Shown here piece by piece: positions 36,058 through 45,404 of a stretch of DNA of 64,000 nt. The stretch lies in contig OZ244626.1 of assembly GCA_965218495.1 (NCBI GenBank), positions 1 to 64,000 on the forward strand, written 5' to 3'. The position numbers and the translations under genes were made by a program. The notes beneath the pieces are model-generated. The model saw only the letters and a list, made by a program, of their open reading frames with translations. It ran no database searches and was not told the origin of the DNA. The stretch comes from G965218495 sp965218495. Its GTDB lineage: Bacteria; Bacteroidota; Rhodothermia; Rhodothermales; Bin80. The first letter of the stretch is position 1. Each line of letters starts with the position of its first letter.

Positions 36058-37129
36058 GGGTGGCGTATGCGGTTTGGGCGCTGTCGGCAGGCGACGACCA
36101 AGTGTAGAGCTGAACCACTGGCTCAGGGTCTATGATGGCCACAGCGATGCGGAATTTGGTGTCAGAGTACTGCCTGACAGCTATGTCGATAGGATAATAT
36201 TCTTTGTTGTACCCCGGGTCTGGCTCCAGCAGCACGAATCGGAGTTGGCCTTGGCGGTCATAAACGTCGACGCGTAGCCAGCCCGGGCGCATATTAAGCA
36301 CAAAGAGGAAGCGACCGGCCGGCGCGGCCGAGCTTGCCAAGAGCGGCGCACCGCGCCCTTTGCCTTGCAAAAAAGCGTACGTGCGTGCAAGCATCGGGGA
36401 GTCGAATCCCTTCAGCACCAAAGAATCTGCGGGGCCTTGCAGCGACGGCGACAGGACATCAACGACGGGGAAGAATCCCGAAAGGCTTAGTAAGGAGTCT
36501 CCCCAGACGCGCAGCGGGCCCGCGTTGTGCCACGTGCTACCGGCAAGCGGCCTGCGTGAAAGCATACGTCCATCCCGGTCCAGAATGGCCAAAAAGGGTA
36601 CAATGTCTTTGCCAGTCACCTTAATGTACGCGGCCGCTGGGGTGACAGCGACATATTGAAGTGCAGTCTCAGCTATGCCCGCTGGAGTCTGAATGGAGCG
36701 CACTGGCACGCCGCTGGAAATGAAGTCGATGCGCCTGCTTCCCGGGCTAAAGACGACGGTAGTGTCGCCGTGGAGGCCGGCAAGATAGGGAAAGGACGCG
36801 CCGTCCCATGTGACTTCGCGCTCCAAGGCACCCATTGCATCAAAATAAAAAATGCTGTTGCGTTGAGCATCGCTGACGACAACGATTCCGCGGTCACCAA
36901 AGCGAACCGTGCGCGGGTACTCCAGCCGCTGACCATCGGGCCCAACAAGCGCGCCCTCATGGCGCAGCGTATCCGGAATGACGGTTCCAGCAATCTGCCT
37001 CGAAAGAGAATCTACAGCTGATATCGCACGTGAAGGTGTACGCTGGCAGGATGAAGGCAGGCATCCAGCACACAGCGCCGCCAGGCCAAGATACCATCCG
37101 AAGGACGCGACGTGGAAGGCCATGCGCAA
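36047..37129 (-). CDS. Beta-propeller-like lipoprotein, hypothetical
   Basis: 360 residues. The hydrophobic N-terminus ends LAALCAGC, a weak lipobox with Cys at -3, so lipidation at C23 is likely but not certain. The body is built of repeating beta segments typical of six-bladed propellers (TVRFGDRGIVVVSDAQRN, SIFYFDAMGALERE, FLAILDRDGRML, LRVDVYDRQGQLR). Propellers of this kind often mediate envelope interactions. The gene starts 8 nt after the HtrA stop and overlaps the AAA ATPase gene by 11 nt. I cannot name the family. Confidence 0.75.
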   Translation of the reverse strand: MRMAFHVASFGWYLGLAALCAGCLPSSCQRTPSRAISAVDSLSRQIAGTVIPDTLRHEGALVGPDGQRLEYPRTVRFGDRGIVVVSDAQRNSIFYFDAMGALEREVTWDGASFPYLAGLHGDTTVVFSPGSRRIDFISSGVPVRSIQTPAGIAETALQYVAVTPAAAYIKVTGKDIVPFLAILDRDGRMLSRRPLAGSTWHNAGPLRVWGDSLLSLSGFFPVVDVLSPSLQGPADSLVLKGFDSPMLARTYAFLQGKGRGAPLLASSAAPAGRFLFVLNMRPGWLRVDVYDRQGQLRFVLLEPDPGYNKEYYPIDIAVRQYSDTKFRIAVAIIDPEPVVQLYTWSSPADSAQTAYATLDP

Positions 37130-37137
37130 TACGCGTG

Positions 37138-38289
37138 CTAGCTCTCCTGGTGGCCGATGCGCATAGTAAGTTCAATGCGCTGGCCTGTACGAACCACCAG
37201 ATAGCTCAGCACGTCACCCGGCAGAAAGTCGAAGATCCGGGCTCGGTAGTCGTCAAAGTCTGAAACAAGTTCGCCCTCCACAGCGACAACGATGTCATCA
37301 ATCAGGAATCCGGCCTGATCGGCCGGAGAATCAGGATCGATCTTGGCTACCAGAACGCCGCGCATGGTTTGCAGCTGCTTGTCAGCCACAATTTCGTCGG
37401 TAATTCTCTGGAAGTGCAGTCCGGAATAGTATGCACGATTGACCTGACCTTTGGTACGCAGCTCCTCCACGATGCGCTCCGCCTTGGCGGAAGGTACTGC
37501 AAACCCCAGCCCAATCGAACCACCACCCTCGCTATAAATCGCCGTGTTGACGCCAATGACGTCCCCCAAGGCGTTGACCAGTGGACCGCCCGAGTTCCCG
37601 CGATTGATGGAGGCGTCGGTCTGGATCATGCCGTAGTAAAAGTGGTCATCTTCCCGACCAAGGTCTCGATTCACGGCGCTGACGACACCCACGGTTACCG
37701 AAGGCTCGGTAGCCTCAAAAAGCCCAAACGGGTTGCCGAGGGCAATGGCCCACTCACCAACAATAGGCACATGGTTCTCCGTAAAAGACAGGTACGGCAA
37801 CGGCTCAGGGGAATCCACCTTGACTAGGGCTAGGTCAGAAATTGCATCCGACCCCACCAGTTGTGCTTCCAGTGTGCGCCCATCATTGAGCGAGACGGTG
37901 ATCCTGCTTGCTCCGCCAGCTACGTGGTCGTTTGTAACGATATACCCGTCTGGAGAAATGATGAATCCGCTGCCAAGGTTCTGAACCTGCCGGACACGCT
38001 CCTGATCAGCGAAGAACTGCCGGAAGATCGGATCATCTGACAGGGCCGCAATGGGATGTCGATAAACCAAGCGTTGCAGCTCGATCACGTTAATACTGAC
38101 GATGGCCGGGGCCGCTGCCTGGACCGCACGCGTGATTGCGTTTTGACGACTGACCGACACCGAATCGATGGTCGACAGCGTGGTGCTTTCATCCTGCACC
38201 GATGCCGGTACCACCTGCTCTTGCGAGCGGGCGCGGTTGCTGCAGCCCACGCAGAGGCCGGCGACTACGTAGATAAAAAGGCGCACCAT
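37138..38289 (-). CDS. HtrA/DegP-type trypsin-like protease with one PDZ domain
   Basis: 383 residues. The N-terminal hydrophobic segment ends GLCVGC (C16), suggesting a lipid anchor, although the -3 residue is Cys. The protease domain has the intact triad H122 (TNDHVAGG), D152 (SDLALVKV) and S233 (INRGNSGGPL). A single PDZ domain follows (about 290-380; GVLVAKIDPDSPADQAGFLI). It probably degrades or chaperones misfolded envelope proteins. It heads a tight set with the propeller lipoprotein and the AAA ATPase, which implies a joint envelope-quality role. It has one PDZ domain where DegP has two, so it is closer to DegS or HtrB-type proteins. Confidence 0.93.
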   Translation of the reverse strand: MVRLFIYVVAGLCVGCSNRARSQEQVVPASVQDESTTLSTIDSVSVSRQNAITRAVQAAAPAIVSINVIELQRLVYRHPIAALSDDPIFRQFFADQERVRQVQNLGSGFIISPDGYIVTNDHVAGGASRITVSLNDGRTLEAQLVGSDAISDLALVKVDSPEPLPYLSFTENHVPIVGEWAIALGNPFGLFEATEPSVTVGVVSAVNRDLGREDDHFYYGMIQTDASINRGNSGGPLVNALGDVIGVNTAIYSEGGGSIGLGFAVPSAKAERIVEELRTKGQVNRAYYSGLHFQRITDEIVADKQLQTMRGVLVAKIDPDSPADQAGFLIDDIVVAVEGELVSDFDDYRARIFDFLPGDVLSYLVVRTGQRIELTMRIGHQES

Positions 38290-38340
38290 ATAACCTAGCT
38301 AGGTTCGGTCAGTGCTACGGAAAAGGCGCGGGACTGGTTT

Positions 38341-39804
38341 CTATGAAGACAGCATCGCGCGCGCGGCCAGCGCGCCCGGCGCGCACGTGATGCTTCCTCC
38401 AGGGTGCGTGCCGCTACCACAAAGAAAAAGGCCGGTGACCGGAGCAGCATAGCCCACCATCGGCCGCACGAGTAGCTGGTCGGGTGCCTGTTCGAGGTGG
38501 TAAAGGTGCCCGCCAGGTATGCGAAATACTGTTTTGAGGTCTTCAGGTGTCAAGAGCCGCGACGCTAAGATGGGTCCTGGAAAGTGGGGCGAAAGCTGCG
38601 CCACGACGCGGCGTATCAGTTCCTCGCGCGCCGAGCGGGTCCACCCACCCTTAACCCTGAATGGCACAAAATGTACGAGGACAGACAACACGGCGGGGTC
38701 TGTATGAACGGCGACTTCCAGTGCGAAATTGTCAGGCAGGGAGCCGCTGTTGATGCGATCAAAGGCGCGCTCAAGCGCCTCAATGCCCGGTGCTACGCGC
38801 GCGTAGGGAGCAAGGCTTGGCGTAGCGGATTCCAGTGTCAGGGCAAGATGGGCTGTGGTGCCTCGACTCCTGAGGTTGCGCATTTGCCATGTGAACTCCT
38901 GGCCGAGTGCGCGATGGTGCAGGAGCGATTCGAAGACCTCTTTCGGGCTGCACGCGGCCGCAATCAGTTTTCCACCAATGGTTTCGCCTGAGTCCATGCG
39001 TACACCACACGCAGCACCGGAACTGGACAGGGCAATTTCCACAACGCGTGCATGCATCTTGATCGTCACACCACAATGCGTTGCTGCCTGGCGCAGGGCC
39101 GCTACGAGCGCGGCGAGACCACCTATTACGAAATGCCGGGACATTGCTTCCCGCATGAGGATGTGCAGCGCACCAAAGGGAGCAAAGGGTCCGCCGTAGC
39201 TTGCCTGAAATGCCGGCATGGCCAGGGCGGCCTTCAGGCCATCCAAATCGAAGAACTCATCCAGAAAGTCCTTGGCACTCATAGGTGCCAGACGCATGAA
39301 TTCGTGAATGGCAGGGCTTCGCCACCACTTGAGGACGTGAGGCAGGAGCGGCACAAAGTCGCATTGCCGCTGAGGGACAGGGCGCAGCAGCAGCTTTTCA
39401 AATGCCGGCGCAACCCGTCCGCAGAAGGCGCGGTAGCGGCTGTAGCCGTCTGCATCCTTGGGAGAGTAGTACGAGATGGACCCCTGCGTGGCGCCAGTAT
39501 CCGCTGAAAGTGTTATATGCCGACCACCTTCAAGCAGCACATGCAGGGGTGGTCTCTCCTGCCTCAGCACCAATCCGTGGTCCTGAAGGCGCAGCCCTGA
39601 CAGCAGGCCTGTGTTCAGGCCTCCGGTATCTTGAAGAATGCAAGGGGCCGGAGCGCCCGCGTGATTGGCGTGTGGTCCAGCCAAGCCGCCAACCTCTGCG
39701 CGCTGCTCCAAGAGCAGGGTACTACGACCTGCACGTGCCAAGAGCGCGGCAGCGGTGAGGCCGTTGAGGCCCGCGCCTATCACAATGGCGTCGTAGGGCT
39801 TCAT
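38341..39804 (-). CDS. NAD(P)/FAD-dependent oxidoreductase, PYROXD2/phytoene desaturase-like (second copy)
   Basis: About 487 residues from the ATG at 39802-39804; an earlier in-frame start would run 31 residues into the upstream gene. The N-terminal dinucleotide fold is VIGAGLNGLTAAALLARAG with LLLEQ after it. The C-terminus has the FAD-closing motif FLCGSGTHPGGSI. This branch (carotenoid desaturase/isomerase and PYROXD2-like) acts on diverse substrates, so a carotenoid role should not be assumed: no crtB or other carotenoid gene is present. The start overlaps the stop of a similar oxidoreductase gene in an ATGA, so the two proteins are probably made together and may form a heteromer. Confidence 0.9.
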   Translation of the reverse strand: MKPYDAIVIGAGLNGLTAAALLARAGRSTLLLEQRAEVGGLAGPHANHAGAPAPCILQDTGGLNTGLLSGLRLQDHGLVLRQERPPLHVLLEGGRHITLSADTGATQGSISYYSPKDADGYSRYRAFCGRVAPAFEKLLLRPVPQRQCDFVPLLPHVLKWWRSPAIHEFMRLAPMSAKDFLDEFFDLDGLKAALAMPAFQASYGGPFAPFGALHILMREAMSRHFVIGGLAALVAALRQAATHCGVTIKMHARVVEIALSSSGAACGVRMDSGETIGGKLIAAACSPKEVFESLLHHRALGQEFTWQMRNLRSRGTTAHLALTLESATPSLAPYARVAPGIEALERAFDRINSGSLPDNFALEVAVHTDPAVLSVLVHFVPFRVKGGWTRSAREELIRRVVAQLSPHFPGPILASRLLTPEDLKTVFRIPGGHLYHLEQAPDQLLVRPMVGYAAPVTGLFLCGSGTHPGGSITCAPGALAARAMLSS

Positions 39805-41390
39805 GGCCGCCGGGACTTCAGGATTGACTTGGCGGCCATTTCCCCACTCGCTCCCATAATTCCGCCCCCGGGATGGGTGCCCGAGCCGCACAGCCATAGG
39901 TTGGTGATGGGTGTCCGGTAATGGGCAAGCCTCGGGGTGGGCCGCTGAAAAAACAGCTGCTCCAAGCTCAACTCACCATGGAAAATGTTGCCTTCAGTAA
40001 GTCCGAACTCCTGTTCCAGGTCCCAAGGCGTAAGGACTTGGCGGTACAGAATCTTTTCCTTTAGCCCGGGCATGTACTCCGCTAGTGTATCTACAACGGC
40101 ATCTCCAAACGCCTCGCGCTGCGTGTCCCAGGTTCCACAGCTGAGATGGTATGGCGCATACTGGACAAAGCAAGACAGGACGTGCTTTCCGGGTGGCGCG
40201 ACGGACGGGTCAGTCAGGGAAGGAATTACGGCATTGATGAACGGCCGGCGGGAAAACGTGCCGTACTTTGCTTCGTCGTAGGCACGTTCCAGGTAGTCCA
40301 CATTCGGTGCGATGGCGATGTCCCCACACATGTGGTCCCCAATGCCAGGTCGGCAGGCAAATTCAGGGGCGCTGTCAAGAGCGAGGTTGACCTTTCCTGA
40401 GCTGCCGTTGTATTTGAAGCGCCGGAGCTTGGCTGCCACATCGGGTGGGAGGTGTCCTTCGCCAACTAGGCCAAATAGTGTTCTGCGTGGGTCCAGGTTC
40501 GATACGACGAGTGGCGCATCAATCTCGTCTCCGCCTTTTAGGACCACGCCTGTCGCGCGTCCATTCTTGAGTCGGACCTGCTCAACTGGGGCCAGCAGGC
40601 GGATCTCTGCTCCAAAGGAACGGGCGGCATTGGCGCAGGCCAGGCTTACGCTGCCAGTTCCGCCGCGCGAGATGCCCCAGGACCGAAACGCACCATCGAT
40701 TTCGCCCATATAGTGATGCAGCAACACGTAGGCAGTGCCTGGCGTGCGGACACCCTTGAATGTTCCGATGATCCCGCTGGCGGACAGGGGCCCCTTAAGG
40801 ACAGGCGATTCGAACCAAAGGTCCAAAAAATCCGCGGCGCTCATGGTGAAGAGCTTCACGGCCAGAGGTTGCAGCGATGGGCCAAGGTCCTTAAACGCCC
40901 GGGCGAGTCGCGTCAGCGCTTGCAGGTCTCGAGGATGCAACGAGCTCAGCGCCGGCGGTGCATGGTCAATGACTACCTTGGCCATTTGCCCCATCCGTGT
41001 CATCACGCGGCTGAATTCCGGGTATACCTCTGCATCCCGGCGGCTGTAGCGCGATATCTCGCGGCGCGTGCGGTCAGCGTCCGCCCAGCGGGCCAGCCCC
41101 TGGCCATCATGCAAGGGCAGGAACGAGCAATCCATTGGGATCACATGGTAGCCATGGCGGGCGAGGTTGAGCTCTCGAATGATGTGAGGCCGAAAAAGGC
41201 TTATTACGTACGAAGCCACTGAGAACGTAAACCCCGGGAAGAGCTCTTCTGACACGGCGGCGCCACCCAGCACGTGTCGACGCTCAAGTACCAGCACCCG
41301 GCGTCCGGCCTTGGCCAGGTAGGCCGCGCAAATGAGGCCGTTATGGCCGGCTCCCACGACGATGACATCATACCTGCCGGGCGAATTCAT
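39801..41390 (-). CDS. NAD(P)/FAD-dependent oxidoreductase, PYROXD2/phytoene desaturase-like (first copy)
   Basis: 529 residues with VVGAGHNGLICAAYLAKAGR and LVLERR at the N-terminus and LWLCGSGTHPGGGI at the C-terminus, the same frame of motifs as the next gene. The middle region (about 60-400) is the variable substrate cap. It is transcribed with a GcvT-like gene upstream (4-nt ATGA overlap at 41387-41390) and the second oxidoreductase downstream (4-nt overlap). GcvT-type domains often act with flavin amine dehydrogenases in N-demethylation, so an amine substrate is plausible, but the enzyme class does not by itself show it. Confidence 0.9.
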   Translation of the reverse strand: MNSPGRYDVIVVGAGHNGLICAAYLAKAGRRVLVLERRHVLGGAAVSEELFPGFTFSVASYVISLFRPHIIRELNLARHGYHVIPMDCSFLPLHDGQGLARWADADRTRREISRYSRRDAEVYPEFSRVMTRMGQMAKVVIDHAPPALSSLHPRDLQALTRLARAFKDLGPSLQPLAVKLFTMSAADFLDLWFESPVLKGPLSASGIIGTFKGVRTPGTAYVLLHHYMGEIDGAFRSWGISRGGTGSVSLACANAARSFGAEIRLLAPVEQVRLKNGRATGVVLKGGDEIDAPLVVSNLDPRRTLFGLVGEGHLPPDVAAKLRRFKYNGSSGKVNLALDSAPEFACRPGIGDHMCGDIAIAPNVDYLERAYDEAKYGTFSRRPFINAVIPSLTDPSVAPPGKHVLSCFVQYAPYHLSCGTWDTQREAFGDAVVDTLAEYMPGLKEKILYRQVLTPWDLEQEFGLTEGNIFHGELSLEQLFFQRPTPRLAHYRTPITNLWLCGSGTHPGGGIMGASGEMAAKSILKSRRP

Positions 41391-42589
41391 GACGGCACGC
41401 TTGTCTTGCGACGCGGGCTGAAGAACCGCGACGGGCCAACGATTGCCGTCACGCTATGGCGCGCGTGCTCCACTTGCATCTCGATCTGCAGCTTTGTTCC
41501 TGGAGTCGAGTAGCCGGCGCGCACGGTCGCCAGGGCAATGTTCTTTTTGAGCAGTGGCGACCACGTTCCGCTGGTGGCATAGCCGACCTGGTGCTGCCGA
41601 GCGCGGTCGTGGTACACTGGTACTGAGGTGCGCCACGGCTCAGAGCACAGGGCCGGCGGCAGATGGACGTTTGCATAAAGCGTTTCCGTTTCACCCCAGT
41701 CGATATCCAACCCTACCAGTGCCCAGGGGGAGCCGACTTCCTTTTCCCGCCTGAGCGCAGCCTGTCCGTTGAACGGGGCACGTTCAAGCTGCACTGTCCA
41801 GCCTAGGCTGAGCTCATACGGCGAGGACTTCCGCGCATCAATGAGGGCGTGGAGCGCGCTGTGGTAGTCGACGTGCTTGAGGATGAAACCGGCCTCCAAG
41901 CGGCACACATCGAGTGACATCAGGCCGATGGGCCGCAAAGCGAAGTCCTTGCCTGATGCCATTAGCGCATCCCAAATGCGTAGCGCATGTTCGTGGTCCA
42001 TCCAGAGCTCGTATCCGAGGTCGCCTGTGTATCCGGTGCGGGATACCCACGCAGGGCAGTCGGCGACGGTGGCCTGCTGTGTCGCGAAGTACCGCATTCC
42101 CGTGATGTTGGTGTCAGATGTCGTTTGCAAAATGTTGCGGGCAAACGGCCCTTGCAGTGCAAGCGCGGCCAGGTGACCGGTGACATCTTTGACATGGACC
42201 GTGTAGCCACCGGCAAACCGGTAGAGCCAGGAGTAGGAGGGATCGGTGGTGGTGACGAGGAACTCTGCTTCGCGGCGCCGCATGACGGTGCCCTCCCCAA
42301 CAACCTTGCCGGCGTCGTCACACCAGCACGTATACATCACGCGGCCTACCATTAGCTGCCTGACATCACGTACCATTACCTGGGCAAGAAAGGAGGCGCT
42401 ATCTTTACCACTGACGAGATACTTGCACAGTGGCGTGACATCAAGCAGCCCGGCTGCACTTCGAACCGCAAAGTACTCAAGATCATGCTGCAGGAGGTAC
42501 GAGTCAACAGCGTAGTACCCGGACCATAACTTCCAGCGCATGCTGTTGCACAATTCCAGTTGGCGCGCAAAAAAAGGTGTCTTAACCAT
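41387..42589 (-). CDS. GcvT-like aminomethyltransferase family protein
   Basis: 400 residues from the ATG at 42587-42589. The N-terminal GcvT fold has AAGLLDVTPLCKYLVSG, RTGYTGDLGYELW and RLEAGFILKHVDYHS in order, and a C-terminal GcvT-C barrel domain ends the protein (VGYATSGTWSPLLKKNIALA). The family binds tetrahydrofolate and accepts one-carbon units from aminomethyl or methylamine groups. No gcvH or gcvP is nearby. The partners are instead two flavin oxidoreductases with 4-nt overlaps, so this is likely a demethylase-type member rather than glycine cleavage T protein. It is divergent from galK across 68 bp. Confidence 0.88.
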   Translation of the reverse strand: MVKTPFFARQLELCNSMRWKLWSGYYAVDSYLLQHDLEYFAVRSAAGLLDVTPLCKYLVSGKDSASFLAQVMVRDVRQLMVGRVMYTCWCDDAGKVVGEGTVMRRREAEFLVTTTDPSYSWLYRFAGGYTVHVKDVTGHLAALALQGPFARNILQTTSDTNITGMRYFATQQATVADCPAWVSRTGYTGDLGYELWMDHEHALRIWDALMASGKDFALRPIGLMSLDVCRLEAGFILKHVDYHSALHALIDARKSSPYELSLGWTVQLERAPFNGQAALRREKEVGSPWALVGLDIDWGETETLYANVHLPPALCSEPWRTSVPVYHDRARQHQVGYATSGTWSPLLKKNIALATVRAGYSTPGTKLQIEMQVEHARHSVTAIVGPSRFFSPRRKTSVPS

Positions 42590-42657
42590 GGATGTAGAGC
42601 GGGCACTCGTGCTGCCTAAACTACGGACTGCGCGCGGTACGCGGGGGCCCAAGGAAT

Positions 42658-43851
42658 ATGCCTAAGCTGGTCCAGGGCAGTGCGCCGGTGATCCGAGCGC
42701 TGGGAGACGCAATCAGCGGCATTGGGTCGCCGCGCGGATTCGAGATGGTTCAGGCGCCTGGTCGCGTGAATCTCATTGGAGAGCATACCGACTACAATGG
42801 CGGCCATGTGTTGCCCATAGCTATCGGCCATGTGGTCGGCGTGGCGGCACGCTCAAACTCGCGGGCGGAGCACCAGGTTACGTCGCTTAACTTCCGGGAG
42901 ACGAGGCGATTTACTGTAGGATCTGTACCCGATGGACCGGACACCAGTTGGGTGCACTATGTGGCGGGGATGCTCAGAGAGATGGAGCGCCATGCAGGGC
43001 CATTGCCGCCCTTAGAGCTGTTAATTCTTGGCGACATTCCGCTTGGCGCGGGTCTTAGTTCCTCTGCTGCCCTTTGTATTGCGACGGGGCTTGCAGTGGA
43101 CATCATCACGGGTTGCGCAACGGATCCCGTGTTGATGGCACGCACTGCTCAGGAAGTAGAGCATTCCTATGCCGGCGTCCAATGTGGCATTATGGACCAG
43201 ATGGCCTCGCGGCTGGCCATCCCAGGTCATGCGCTCCTGCTTCAGTGCGACACACTTGCGTACCTGCACATCCCAATGCCATTGGATGGTGTCCGGATTG
43301 TGCTTATTGACAGCGGTGTCCGACGACAACTCGCCACGTCCAAGTACAACGACCGGCGCCAAGAATGCGCCGCCGCACTGGCATTCGGCCGCCGCCGCAG
43401 ACCAGAGCTGCGAACCCTGTGCGAAATGGACCTTCAGGACCTTGAGTATGTGCAAAAGACTGTGCTGCGACGCCGGGCGCTTCATGTGGTGGCCGAGGAT
43501 GCCCGTGTATGCGCAACTGCTAGGGCCCTGCAGCGCGAAGACTGGGCCGCCTTCGGCCAGCTCCTAGTGCAGTCCCATACCAGCCTGCGTGACGACTACG
43601 AAGTGAGCTGCAAGGAGGTGGACTTCCTGGTGGAAGCGGCACTGGCTGTACCAGGTACGCTCGGGGCCCGGATGACCGGAGGTGGCTTTGGCGGGTGTAC
43701 GGTCAATGTAGTGCTGGAGCCTGCTGTGGAAAGTCTTCGTAGTGCAGTGCTAGAGGCATATAAGAAAGAGTTTGGCCTAGACGCCCGCGTGCATGTGCTG
43801 CGTGAAAGCCTGCAGGCCGGCCACGTGGTCGCGGCCAGGCATTGGTCATAG
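42658..43851 (+). CDS. galK: Galactokinase
   Basis: 397 residues of the GHMP kinase family. The galactokinase signature GRVNLIGEHTDYNGG is at about residues 35-49, the phosphate loop LGAGLSSSAAL at about 126-136, the catalytic region QCGIMDQMAS near 180 and MTGGGFGGC near 340. It phosphorylates galactose at C1 in the Leloir pathway. galT and galE are not in the window. An AGGA stands two bases before the ATG, closer than usual. The gene is divergent from the GcvT-like gene and followed by a 641-bp stretch without genes, so it may be transcribed alone. Confidence 0.95.
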   Translation: MPKLVQGSAPVIRALGDAISGIGSPRGFEMVQAPGRVNLIGEHTDYNGGHVLPIAIGHVVGVAARSNSRAEHQVTSLNFRETRRFTVGSVPDGPDTSWVHYVAGMLREMERHAGPLPPLELLILGDIPLGAGLSSSAALCIATGLAVDIITGCATDPVLMARTAQEVEHSYAGVQCGIMDQMASRLAIPGHALLLQCDTLAYLHIPMPLDGVRIVLIDSGVRRQLATSKYNDRRQECAAALAFGRRRRPELRTLCEMDLQDLEYVQKTVLRRRALHVVAEDARVCATARALQREDWAAFGQLLVQSHTSLRDDYEVSCKEVDFLVEAALAVPGTLGARMTGGGFGGCTVNVVLEPAVESLRSAVLEAYKKEFGLDARVHVLRESLQAGHVVAARHWS

Positions 43852-44492
43852 TCTCACGCGGCCTGTGCTTGAATCCACATTTTCAGGGTAATGGGCACGA
43901 GCAGAAGGCCTATTCACACATTACACTTGATTGCAGGGCGATGTTGTTCATTGCTGGTTTGGCTATGGACCTCGTCGTCAACCACGGACCAGTAGATCCT
44001 GGGAATTCTTGGCTTGAATGTTCGGCAGTGCGTGCCAGGGGCACTCGTCCATTCAGACACGAGAGTACGCTGGTCGAGTGGAACGATACGATGGCATCCG
44101 CTAACGGGTACAGGCCAAGCTACGTTTCTTGGCACTACATTGCTGCGTGAGATCATGATTGGCGCAGAGATGGGCTTCGGACAGGCAGAAATAGCAAAAA
44201 AATGGGCAAGAATGGACCCGCAAAGGGCCATTTGCGCCTAGTTTTTCCCCGAGATTGACCTGCGACATGCTGAAGGTGGACTATCCGCCTGGTGCGCGGG
44301 CGGTTGGAGTGTGTTCTTGGGGTCACTGGGACGGTGGTACGGGTGTCAGCGGAAAAAGGCTGGGTGGCAAAGTGGCCAAGGTCCGCATGAGGTAGTTTAA
44401 GCAAGATGTCCACGCCGCCCCGGGATTTGATAGCCGGCTGTCCAAGGCCGTACGTGCGGCAAAGCCAAAACTGACGCAGCGCGACAGCGCAT
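43852..44492. other. 641-bp stretch without a recognisable gene
   Basis: Short open frames exist on both strands but none has a recognisable motif, ribosome site or coding-like composition. No tRNA, inverted-repeat array or IS end is apparent. Regulatory sequence for the downstream lyase/fusion operon is likely to lie in the last 100-200 bases, but I cannot point to a specific motif. Confidence 0.5.
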
Positions 44493-45404
44493 ATGAACAA
44501 CGAACTACCGGATGGCATCTACGCGGCGAGTTTAACGCCACTGCGCAAGGACCTGTCAATTGATCATGCTGCGTACGCCGAGCATGTCAGGTGGCTGCTC
44601 CAGCACGGGTGCGATGGTGTTGCGCTGATGGGTACGACAGGCGAAGCTACCTCCTTCAGTGTGGCAGAGAGGCAGGAGGCGCTGGAGCGGCTTCTTGCGG
44701 ACGGGCTTTCGCACGGGCGCCTGATGGTAGGCACCGGCTGTGCCGCCTTGCCGGATACCATTGCGCTGACTGGCCACGCGCTAAATTGCGGAATTGCGCA
44801 TGTGCTTACGCTGCCTCCTTTCTACTACAAAAACCCGTCTGATGGTGGCCTCTTTGCAGCGTTTGACCAGCTGATCCAGGCTGTCGGGGACGCACGTCTG
44901 AGGGTCTACCTGTATCATTTCCCTCAGATGAGCGCGATTCCGTTTAGCAATGCGCTCATTGAGCGGCTTGTGACCACGTACCCCGACACTATTGCAGGAC
45001 TGAAGGATTCAAGCGGTGACCTCAAGCATATGCTGGAGGTGATACGACTATTTCCAGGTCTTCGTTTTTTGGCAGGAACTGAGCGGTACCTCGTAGAGGT
45101 CCTTCGTGCAGGTGGTGCCGGCTGTCTCAGCGCGTCCGTAAACATTACCTGCAGCCTTACCCATATGCTCTACCGAATGTGGCCGACCGGAGATACATCG
45201 GCCTTGCTGCAAACGATCATCGGAATCCGTCAGGTCATCGAGGCGCTTCCGGTGATTCCTGCGCTGAAGTTCATAATGGCACAGCTGACGGGAAGGTCTG
45301 CATGGCAAAACGTGCGGCCGCCCCACGTGCCGCTGGGCTCAGTTGGCGAAAAGACTCTGGAAGGTGTAGCGCAACAGGTAGCACCGTCTCTACGACATGA
45401 GTAG
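44493..45404 (+). CDS. Dihydrodipicolinate synthase/N-acetylneuraminate lyase family protein
   Basis: 303 residues of the DapA superfamily class I aldolases. The family signature GTTGEATS (about 48-55), the tyrosine segment VYLYHFPQMS (about 138-147) and the Schiff-base lysine in IAGLKDSSGD (about 165-174) are all present. Members condense or cleave pyruvate with aldehydes; the specificity pocket does not identify this one as lysine-pathway DapA. Its stop lies 8 nt inside the start of the kinase/M23/aminotransferase fusion, so the two are co-translated, and a catabolic aldolase acting on an aldehyde made by the fusion enzyme is possible. Confidence 0.9.
   Translation: MNNELPDGIYAASLTPLRKDLSIDHAAYAEHVRWLLQHGCDGVALMGTTGEATSFSVAERQEALERLLADGLSHGRLMVGTGCAALPDTIALTGHALNCGIAHVLTLPPFYYKNPSDGGLFAAFDQLIQAVGDARLRVYLYHFPQMSAIPFSNALIERLVTTYPDTIAGLKDSSGDLKHMLEVIRLFPGLRFLAGTERYLVEVLRAGGAGCLSASVNITCSLTHMLYRMWPTGDTSALLQTIIGIRQVIEALPVIPALKFIMAQLTGRSAWQNVRPPHVPLGSVGEKTLEGVAQQVAPSLRHE

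Noticed and set aside
36388..36405. A tRNA T-arm-like string (GAGTCGAATCCC)
   Set aside because: No acceptor stem, D-arm or anticodon arm can be built around it, and it lies inside the propeller lipoprotein gene. A similar string in the pseudouridine synthase gene near 59712 fails in the same way.
38341..41390. Carotenoid biosynthesis operon based on phytoene desaturase-like genes
   Set aside because: No phytoene synthase, cyclase or prenyl transferase is adjacent, and the partner is a GcvT-like gene. The family has many non-carotenoid members.
41387..42589. Glycine cleavage system T protein
   Set aside because: No gcvH or gcvP is nearby and the gene is coupled to two flavin oxidoreductases, so only the wider family name is supported.
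44153..44518. A 121-codon minus-strand open frame in the gap before the DapA-like gene
   Set aside because: It overlaps the start of the lyase gene, has no ribosome site, and its composition is arginine- and proline-rich in the manner of a shadow frame.
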